From contig OZ037765.1 of assembly GCA_964035545.1 (NCBI GenBank), positions 11,154,698-11,218,697 of the forward strand: a DNA stretch of 64,000 bases, read 5' to 3'. Shown one piece after another: positions 48,653 to 64,000 of the stretch. This DNA comes from Bugula neritina (Eukaryota; Bryozoa; Gymnolaemata; Cheilostomatida; Bugulidae). A model generated the notes under the pieces. That model was not told where the DNA came from and searched no databases. It was given only the letters and a program-made list of their open reading frames with translations. Position 1 is the first letter of the stretch, and each line of letters starts with the position of its first letter. A program made the translations under genes and the position numbers.

Positions 48653-51613
48653 ATGAGTGAAGACAGAAATTCCATAGAGAGGGTAGAATCTTTAGAAGAT
48701 GCCAGCAATGCTGAAAGACCTCGTAATTTAGCTGTAAATCCAATTAATATCGGCTTGGCTACAGCAGATGGTGTTTTGTCACCAAACAACTCTAGAATAG
48801 TTCAACGTTTAGAAAGGTCTGCCAATTCTTCAGCTCAGACTAGAGCTAAAAATGATCCCGTAGAATGCAACTACTCGGAAGAAGTACCAGAAAACTTTTT
48901 TGGAAATTATAATAGCTTCAGGCGACCTGTGCTCAACCGGCCTGCAGGGTATCATTCAGCTCAAGAGTTGGAGAAGTCTGGTAATGATTCTTCGTCACCA
49001 ACTGGTGAACGTGCTTGTCTTTATGAGCAGACTGTCGGTGATTCTGAACCAACCACTGATGAAATCCTTGAAGCTGGACTTGGTTTAGTTCTTCATCCAC
49101 AGTCACCGAAAGTTGGTGCTGTTGAAAACACATTTACTTACTCTTCTTCACATGTACATAATTGGCAGTCTGGTAAACATTGTGTTAAATCTAGATTGCA
49201 ATATTTGTTAAATACTGGCGTTTTATCAGATGTGACTTTTTTAGTTGGAGGCAGTAGCTTACTAATGTCAAACTCTACATCAGTTCTACCTACTCCTGAG
49301 CGATTTGTTGCTCATAAGTTTGTACTAAGCATGAGTAGTGCTGTATTTGATGCGATGTTTAATGGGCGAATGGCTAGCTCGGACGAATCAGCCATTGAGA
49401 TACCAGATGTCGAGCCTATGGCATTCACAGCTTTATTGAAGTTTGTGTACACTGATGAAGTTGATATTGAATCTGAGAGCGTAATGGCAGTGTTATATGC
49501 TGCAAAGAAATACGCTATCCAGGCTCTTGAGCAACAGTGTGTAGAATTTTTAAAAGATAATATTCATAGTGAGAATGTATTCATGTTGCTGACACAAGCC
49601 CGCCTGTTTGATGAATCAGTCTTGGCCGACATGTGTCTCGATAACATCGACAAGAACACTTGTGAGGCCATGTCTTCTGATGGATTTGTGGACGTAGATT
49701 TAGATACACTCTGTTTGGTGCTTGAACGAGACTCTCTCAACATTAGAGAAAGCAAATTGTTCTCCGCTGTTACCAAATGGGCAGAGCATGCATGCATCAA
49801 ACAAGAATTTGAGATTACTGCGCAGAATCTTCGAACTGTTTTGGGCAGAGCTGTTATGCTTATCAGATATCCTTTGATGACTGTAGAAGAGTTTGCTGTG
49901 CAGGTATTTTAAGCTATTGCAAGATATTCTTTACAATGTTAATTCAATTATGTTCCGTAGTTTTTGAATCAGTTTGTATGATTTGTTGTTTTTTGAAATA
50001 TTCTATTGAGCTAATATTTTGTTGGGAATAAACTTACAAGAAGCGTATTAAAATGTTTATTGAAACAAGCACTAAATTTCAACACCATTTTTGAGTCATT
50101 TTCAGGATCTGAAATCATCAGCTGTTTTTGCTGTTACCATTTTCAATGAAACTGGTTTAGGCAGACAGTCTTTTAGGTTGTTGTACTCAGACATTGTTCT
50201 AAGTGAATGTGACACTAAATTATTTCTTTGTTCCTATTAAATAACCAGTAATTTGCAAACGGTAAAATGCATTGCATTTTTTTACAGCAACATTTAAGTA
50301 GGTGCAAACCTGAAAATGACCCAAAAAATTGAATTCAAATTTAGTTTTTTTTCTGTTAAAAATTTTAGCATACTTTTTGAAATTTTATTATTGTTTTATA
50401 TAGCAAGAACTTTGCAGGTCGCTCAATCAAAGATTTTAACTGATTCTGAATTGGTTGAGCTTTTTCTCTACTTCACCATTACACCAAAGCCACCAATAAC
50501 TTTCACAGATTTGCCCAGGTGCTGTCTTAAGGGCAAGGAACAAGTAGTTTCTCGGTTTTGCCAGGTTGATCACAGATGGGGTTATAGTGGTACCAGCGAT
50601 CGCATCAAGTAAGATTTTCTCCATTTAAAAATGTGGAATTTTGCTAGCCAAAGTCTAAGGTTTTTATATACATGTGATTATTACAACTGAAGACATCTTG
50701 CTGATATTTAAAGTGTTTTGTAGATTTCTGGTAAATAGAAGGATTTATGTAGCAGGATTTGGGATTTATGGCAGTGTCCATGGACCTGCAGAATATGCTG
50801 CTACTATTGAGGTGAGTGATTTCAATGAATTTGATATTCATCCCTTTTTTATTTTATAGCCCTTTGTTGAGAAATTGAGATAAATAAAATGGGGGGTACT
50901 TTTAACAAACTATGCTGGTTTTTTCTTATCAAATACAATGGAGTATAATAATCTTATAATCTAAATACAGACATAATGCCTTTTTTCATTTGCTATATGA
51001 GACATTTATATATAAAACCTGTTTTCGCAGATATTAAGTGCAGACACTCAGAGAGTGCTGGGATCTACAGATACAACATTCCACTGTGACGGTAGCAGCT
51101 CAACATTCCGAGTAATGTTTAAGGATGCTGTTGAAATCTCACCTTTTGTACATTATATAGCAGCTGTCACTCTTAAGGTGTGTTGCCTAAATCCATATAG
51201 TGTTCTATAAATGCTAGTATTTCATACCATTTTTATTGCATCATAACCTTCTGAAGTTGGCTTGTGTCAATTTATTCGCATCTTATATATAACTATATTA
51301 TCTCTCATTTTTCTCTTATACTAAAACACTCTGTTGTAAACATGGTTACAATAATATGCTGTATCTGTGTTATATTTAATATTAAAATCATGTACATTAA
51401 TTACTAACTTTCTGGTATTACTCTAATTTTTAGGGTCCTGATTCATTCTATGGAGGTAAAGGCCTGAGAAAGGTGACTCATGAATCTCCCACCAGTGGCA
51501 AGGTGTCCTTTCAATTCTCATACGCAGCTGGTAATAACAACGGCACATCTGTTGAGGACGGTCAGATACCAGAGATTATGTTTTATACTTGCCATGATGA
51601 ACACTTATCTTAG
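48653..51613 (+). CDS. BTBD2: BTB-BACK-PHR protein, BTBD1/BTBD2 orthologue
   Basis: Five exons: 48653-49903, 50418-50608, 50724-50811, 51031-51177 and 51434-51613 (1857 nt, 618 residues). A Ser/Asn-rich N-terminal extension of about 175 residues precedes the BTB domain ([37 protein letters not shown]; about 190-305). The BACK domain follows (about 310-410). Last is the PHR domain ([72 protein letters not shown]; about 450-611). This is the BTBD1/2 order. Family members are Cullin-3 substrate adaptors and, in mammals, bind topoisomerase I and TRIM5-type partners. The protein runs seven residues past the usual FYT end (CHDEHLS). The start is the first ATG of a long open exon; an upstream intron cannot be excluded. 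Confidence 0.95.
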
Positions 51614-51881
51614 TCTAATAGCCGTTTACTTGCTTCATCTTTTAATACTCGTCTCTAAATTATAGCAATCTTGAATTTTGTTTCTCTATTATAGTTGGTT
51701 TTGAGTCTTCACCGATAGTTCTTGCTACTGAATAGATGTGTTTTTATTTATTGAAATGAGTTTCTATTTATGGATAAAAAGTAACTTTTTTGTTTTTATC
51801 GCAAACTAAGATTGGTGATCAACATGTTTTTAGCTTTTGTAGTAGTTCTTGTTAAATAACACATTGAAGCACAACATTCTT

Positions 51882-51887
51882 AATAAA
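51882..51887 (+). terminator. Candidate poly(A) signal of BTBD1/2 gene
   Basis: AATAAA about 270 nt after the stop codon. Confidence 0.45.
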
Positions 51888-52323
51888 GTTTAGTTCTCTC
51901 TTGCTGATATTATTGCAGAAATCTGTTTTAAAAACCTGTCGAAATTTGAGACTATACTGTGATGGAAGTTTATTTGTAAATGGACTATTTTCTTTCGTTA
52001 TAATATGATTTTGCTGCCAAACATATTTTACTGTAACCAACTATTTTATGTCAAATGTTGTTATACCATGTAAATCATAGAGCAAACATGATGTAACAAA
52101 GCATCAAAGCTAGGGTCTTGCATAGCTATCTATAAAAATGCCTATTCAAAGTCTAGAGCAGCCCCCAGGGATAGAACAACCTTAAATTTAGGTAAGGCTA
52201 CAGCCTTCATGAGATAAAACTTGGCTTTACCAATAAAGCTGTTTTCCACCATTGAGTGTTATAAGTGCTTATAAGCAAGTAGATAATTTTTTGTTCAGTT
52301 TATGTGCCTAGCTGTAATGATGC

Positions 52324-52330
<7 letters not shown>

Positions 52331-52360
<30 letters not shown>
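52331..52360. repeat. (TA)n microsatellite, left flank of palindrome
   Basis: About 15 AT repeats that directly abut the palindrome. Confidence 0.95.
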
Positions 52361-52363
<3 letters not shown>

Positions 52364-52388
52364 TAATGAACGATAAAATTTGATTTAA

Positions 52389-52449
52389 AACACTTTATTA
52401 CTACTAGTTTCATGTGCATTGGATGTACACAATCTTCAGATAAAATGTT
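52389..52449 (-). ncRNA. Mirror hammerhead-like motif
   Basis: Exact reverse complement of 52465-52525, produced by the palindrome. Same core, same stem II weakness. Confidence 0.42.
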
Positions 52450-52464
52450 AAGATGTTACATCTT

Positions 52465-52525
52465 AACATTTTATCTGAAGATTGTGTACATCCAATGCAC
52501 ATGAAACTAGTAGTAATAAAGTGTT
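52465..52525 (+). ncRNA. Hammerhead-ribozyme-like motif (type I)
   Basis: Stem I: 52465-52474 pairs with 52516-52525 over 10 bp including one G-U. Core CTGAAGA (52475-52481) fits CUGANGA. Stem II region 52482-52502 can pair TGTGTA with TGCACA but begins with a U-U mismatch. GAAA is at 52503-52506. Stem III is ACT/AGT with a 3-nt loop (52506-52514). The cleavage-site base would be A at 52515. Minimal stem III type I hammerheads are known in Penelope-like elements and retrozymes. Activity is inference. Confidence 0.45.
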
Positions 52526-52550
52526 TTAAATCAAATTTTATCGTTCATTA

Positions 52551-52690
<140 letters not shown>

Positions 52691-53659
52691 AAGCCAATAA
52701 GTATAACTTGTAAACCCCTCTAGTCTTGAATATTATATACTGGCTCCTTATGTCTACTTTCTTTTTGCAGCACTCAAGTGATTGAAAAGATTAATTAACA
52801 GTTAATGATACAAAGGCATTTCATATGTGTATATTATAGTTTATACATTTGGTGGTTGGTCAATCAATATAGTACAAACTGTACAATGACGTCCTATTTT
52901 AAATTACACCAGGCTTTTAAGCTGCCATGTAAAGTATATTGTGTTATATAAAACATAAACTGGTTTAAGGAGTTATAAACTTATCATGAGAGATAACTTT
53001 AGTTTTGTGGAACAAATTACTGCTCAAAATTAAAGTCATATTTAAAGAGAAAAAAATTGTATTTGATAACACCAAAAAACAACAAAGTTTTATCACCACA
53101 TGAATAACAATCAAGTAATTAGAAATCTTTAAATTTACTGCAAAGTTAGAATTTCGACAGAAACCAGCTGTGAAACACTACAATTATAATTACTGCCATT
53201 ATACTTTATTTACTAAGAGTTGTCCTCTTCCATTATTACAGCTTATTTGCTGAAAAACGCTTCTCGTTCAGCGATTACAGCTCTATAGCCGTTCCATTTT
53301 AATTGGGAAATTCCTTGTTCCGGCACGAAAATTCAAATCTCGGTCAGTGTCTGTCTTTTCTTTAATTTTTTACTTTTTATTTACTCACTAACATGAACGC
53401 CCTAATGAACAGCTGAATGTTTTCTATAATAATAATTATATAATAAAATGTAAATTGAGTCTTAATTTGTATTTATGTGTGGTTGCATTTGACTAATGAA
53501 TTATCACTATCTGGGTGAGGAACTGGGTCTGGAACTGGAAGGCCAGCCCAAAACGAAAATGAAATGAAAATTAGTAAAGTATTTAAGTAAAAGTGTAAAT
53601 CAGTAGATTTAAACTCAAATTGTACAAGTAAATCATTAAATAAAAGTTTAAGTTGCTAT

Positions 53660-54070
53660 AAGCTCAAGTTGTATAATCACTATTAGTATTAATTAATAAC
53701 TAATACTAATTCAGTAATTGTAATGTAATACTAATACTAATACTAATACTGTAATAGTAATACTAATAGTGAGTATCAGTATGTCTACTGCTTAATTACT
53801 ATTACTATTAGTATTAGTAATTACTAATAAGTAATAAGTGTAACTATCACTATTGGTAATATTGCTATTGCTTTTAGTATTAATTAATAACTAATAGTAA
53901 TACTAATACTATGAGTATGAGTATGTCTACTGCATAATTACTATTAGTATTTATCAATTAGTAATTGATAATACTAAAATCTAATAATAATAGACTAATA
54001 GTTTTAGTATTAGTATTACTAAAAGCAATAGTAATACTAATGCCAATAGCTGTAGTTATACCAATAGCAA
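53660..54070. repeat. Degenerate TACTAATA/TAGTATTA simple-repeat patch
   Basis: Many near-copies of ACTATTAGTATTAGT in both orientations, giving local hairpin potential. Non-coding. Confidence 0.75.
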
Positions 54071-54579
54071 TAAAGATACTTGCAATAAAAAATGTTTAAT
54101 GATTAATCCACTTGGTAGGTTCTTATAGTTATTACTAGCCCACAGTGACAATAATCTTAATAGGCTTATACTTATAGTTGATTAAAGTTATGCCTCGCTC
54201 TACTCGATCATTATGGTTACTTTAAAACGGACTTTATGGTGCCTATTCTGCCACCAACCCATATTTATATTGATATTTTATGTCCTATTCATACTGTTAG
54301 TGTTATTCTTATTTTTTCGGTAACTTTGGGCTTAATCTAAATCTTATAACCTATAAGTATGAGCATACTTGCATTTTTTTCCTAGAATTTTAATCGTATG
54401 AAAACGGTTGCTATTTACATTTTTAATATTGACTATTAGTAAATAGATTAAATAAATTGTCTCTTTAAATTTATGTTATGCAAATATACCGAAAATGCTT
54501 AACTCATCATGTATATATTTATGTTTGCGTTTTCAGGTTTATCAAACCTTGAAGTTTTTGCCCAATGTTTTAGTTCGAC

Positions 54580-61151
<6,572 letters not shown>

Positions 61152-61194
61152 TTTTTGTTTAAAAAATTTATTTTTTTATTGCATTATTATTATA

Positions 61195-61200
61195 AATAAA
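61195..61200 (+). terminator. Candidate poly(A) signal of MCM9
   Basis: AATAAA about 44 nt after the stop codon, giving a very short 3' UTR. Other hexamers follow further on. Confidence 0.55.
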
Positions 61201-61587
61201 ATGTACATATTTAAAAATAGAAAACAATATTATACATTATATGTAGCGTAAATAATCACATATTTTTTCTAGAATAGACAATTCGCTAAATTTGATTTGA
61301 ATATAATATCCTCTAGAGTTGACAGTAATTTTCATTTCGGCATGACTTTGGTTAATCTGCATAGGTCACCTGGAACTTGTTGGTCTAGTTCTACAACAAA
61401 AGCATTGAATAATAAAAAAAAATACAAATCATTTTAGTAGCTTCATCTTCAGCTTTTTAGCTTCAAGCAGCACATAAAATATCCCAACACATTGCTATTC
61501 TATATGGATTGAAGATCTGGCATGCATATTAAGCAAATTAAGATGATGTATATTTTAATTGAGAAGAAAAATTTTCTTAAAATATTA
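61201..61587. other. MCM9 3' flank
   Basis: AT-rich, with no gene or repeat recognised. Confidence 0.5.
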
Positions 61588-63955
61588 GGGGAGAGTGGGG
61601 AATATGGATATACTTTTAAAAGTGCTAAGGTGAATATTTTATTTTGAGACAGAACCAGGCTAACAGTTTTTAATGCTGCAACACTTTGATCAATGGTATG
61701 CTAGAAAATTTTATCATGGAAGTTAATAGTTTTTGATAGGCTACATGATATTTTGTAATTTGTGCAGGCAGTCTATATTCCCCCTCAAGGGGGGGGGGGA
61801 GGGTAACATGGACATTTGAAACAACAGGTATATTCACTTATTAAACAAGTTTGGTTTGACATTTCTGGTGGTTTTATTTAAATTTAACAGCAATCTAGCA
61901 ATACCCACAACATATTATTGCAAATTAGTATGTATATTTTTCAAAACGTTGTCTATTTTTAATACTCAGATTGTAGTCGTCTTTTGTCGAGAAGTAGAAG
62001 GCTGCTGGCAACCTGCAACATCATCTGGTTTCTGGGGAGTTGCTGTCAATACTGTTGACTTTTGGCGTCTTCTTTTAGTAGTATTGACCTTTTGGGAGAG
62101 TAAATATAGTTGACTTGTGGCATCTTCTTTTAGTGGTGGTGACCTTTTGAGGTGAAGCTTTTGGCAGAAGTGGAAATTACATAGAGTTTGCATGCAGAGC
62201 TGCTTGGCCAATATGTGACACTGCATGAGATAAATTCATCAGCTTCTAAAACCTGTTATTGAAAGGGTAAATCCCTGCTGCCAGAAAACCCTTTGTAATG
62301 TTTTAATGTATGCTTTGCCACTGCCTTCCACAACACTATACATGAAGAATATCTTTCCAGGCTTTGACAGCATCTAAGCATCAAGAAAAGTGTTATAATA
62401 TTTTTAAATGGAGCACAAACACTAACATTCAGTCATTTCAATTTATGGCTGCTATGAGGAGGGAAGGTAATGATAGTTTTGTTATTATTTTTTCCTTGTG
62501 TTATAGCTTTAAAAGAGGCGTGGCTGGCATGGTTGTCTAGAAGCTTTGATTTCTCTGTTGCACCACTGAAATGACTAATAAAATGTCTCAGTTCTTAAGG
62601 GAACAGCTCACAGTTCATCCAGCCACTAGGCTTTGCAAATCCCTCGAATCCAGTTGGAGCGCAATACATATTATCTTTAAAGCTCACTCTAGGGAAAATA
62701 TATGAGGGTGGGAGACTTTGGCCTGGTGCACTCACAGAGGAAACTATGGTTATGGTCATTCCAAGCTCAGCACTTGTCACCTGCCCCAGCTGTGTGATGC
62801 CTTTCTGGGTTAAAACCTTTTGAGTTTGCTGAACACTTGAATTTGAAGTTTCGTCTAGATTATATATGCTGTCAGAAGTAAACTTGTAGCGCTTAAAGAC
62901 ATATTCCAAGTTAGTGAAAAATTCTGCAACTGTTCTGTTGAAAGCAGATGCTCTGCCTAGACCAGTCGCTTTTGGGGTTCGAAGACTCACTGCACCATTA
63001 CGCTTTCTGAAGCCTTCTAGCCAATCTTTGCCTGCCATTTTCTCTGCATGACAAGATTCCGGGATTGTATCCTTTTGTAGATTGATAGCATAGCTATATG
63101 CTAGCTCTCTGGTTTTTCATAAACCCAGACCAAAAAGCATTTTAGAGCAATCTATGATATAATCTACCAGCTTTGATTCCTCTTCTGCCGTAAACACTGC
63201 CTTCTGACCAACTGCTGATTTGATATCTCCATTTTGAGCTGCACACCTAAGAAGAGCAGTCCGTGGAATTCCATATTTGGCAGCAGATTCACGTTGGCTG
63301 AGTCCTGATTTAATGTCATTTAAAGCTGATTGAAACTATGTTGCAGTAAATTTGGATCTCTCACTTTTTCTCTAATAACTCCTTGGCATATTGGCTTTAA
63401 AACCTTCAAAACAGAGTAAATACAGGCTTCAACATGAGATAATACTTTTCTTATACTTTAAACTATGTTGAACTTTATTGTTAGTGACTTGGAAATGTAT
63501 AATAACTTGTCAGATAGAATACTTGGTGTTGGGGTAATATGGAGCACTGGTGCATATTGCCCTACTTGAAGTGGTCCATTTTACCCCTCTAGCTCTCAAA
63601 GGAGAAATTTTGAAGTTTTTTTTCAAAAACATCAAGTGTTATCTTCTCAGGCTCATGCATTTTGCTTTTACACATTCTGGATTGCTGTTGTGCAAGACGT
63701 TGAACTTGTGAGTTGATATACCGCAAAGTAATTTTCGATTAACTAAGTTTGAGAATATTTATATTTGGTTGCATATAATTGTAATTTACTCACCTTGTAT
63801 GTGGAAACAGAACTACAAATGCAGGAGCAGCATGTGATACTCTAGAAAAGGAAGTTACATGACAAAAGAAAGAAAAAAGCTAGAATCACTAAATATTTTT
63901 GACCAATCAGGAAGTGGTCTGTATTACTAACTGGTCCATATTCCCCACTCTCTCT
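61588..63955 (-). mobile_element. Decayed pogo/Tigger-like DNA transposon
   Basis: The terminal inverted repeats are GGGGAGAGTGGGGAATATGG on the left (61588-61607) and, read from the right end, AGAGAGAGTGGGGAATATGG (63936-63955). They are flanked by TA on both sides (61586-61587 and 63956-63957), the Tc1/mariner/pogo target duplication. The element is about 2.37 kb. The transposase is on the minus strand. Subterminal repeats of the TIR core occur near both ends. Confidence 0.85.
62400..63335 (-). pseudogene. pogo/Tigger-like transposase pseudogene
   Basis: The longest intact piece (63038-62595) matches the CENP-B/DDE_1 region: KDWLEGFRKRNGAVSLRTP, the first catalytic Asp in YNLDET, and PPSYIFPRVSFKDN, ending at a stop codon. 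Upstream, on the same strand, are remnants of a Psq-type helix-turn-helix (GLSQRESAAKYGIP) and of the CENP-B DNA-binding domain, broken by a stop. Downstream, after stops, are LLDNHASHASFKAI (second catalytic Asp) and PPHSSHK. Several stops and frame changes show it is dead. Confidence 0.82.
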
Positions 63956-63957
63956 TA

Positions 63958-64000
63958 CTTTTGTTATTATTTAGTTTACTTCTACATAGTTTACCTATTT
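63958..64000. other. Flank of the pogo-like element
   Basis: 43 nt of AT-rich sequence with nothing recognisable. Confidence 0.5.

Overview
This window is nuclear DNA of an invertebrate animal. It is AT-rich, its genes are split by many GT-AG introns (mostly 100-900 nt), and it carries animal-specific genes (CK1 delta/epsilon, CLUAP1/IFT38, CCDC149, a p24/TMED4-9 protein, BTBD1/2, MCM9) among many transposons and degenerate simple repeats. I cannot fix the phylum. MCM9 and CLUAP1 indicate a lineage that keeps the MCM8/9 recombination pathway and cilia.

Layout. 1-4031: a CR1/Jockey-type LINE with both ORFs open and a pentanucleotide tail. 4032-8451: AT-rich intergenic DNA with one MITE. 8452-12554 (+): casein kinase 1 delta/epsilon in 8 exons. 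13216-19011 (-): CLUAP1/IFT38 in 10 exons, convergent with CK1. 20409-23566 (-): a multi-pass membrane protein, probably Tincar-like, in 3 coding exons. 23567-33050: a gene-poor stretch holding a 3.6-kb inverted-repeat structure (28362-31942) whose arms each carry a histone-promoter-like octamer/CCAAT/TATA cluster. 33051-38684 (-): CCDC149 in 10 exons. 41188-45840 (+): a p24-alpha cargo receptor (TMED4/9 type) with two alternative GOLD-domain exons. 45841-48652: repeats and two SINEs. 48653-51613 (+): BTBD1/2 in 5 exons. 52331-52686: a (TA)n-flanked perfect palindrome with a hammerhead-ribozyme-like motif on each strand. 54580-61151 (+): MCM9 in 15 exons. 61588-63955: a decayed pogo/Tigger-like DNA transposon.

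The coding models were built by hand from protein-family resemblance and splice signals. In every multi-exon model the exon lengths sum to a multiple of three and the frame stays open. The genes look like independent housekeeping or developmental loci, not a pathway cluster.

The best candidates for new biology are the mutually exclusive exon pair in the p24 gene (59 nt apart, same phase, with double inclusion or double skipping both breaking the frame), the palindromic hammerhead-like element, the nested inverted repeat carrying histone-like promoter modules, and a tRNA-derived SINE family with at least five copies, three of them with clear target-site duplications.
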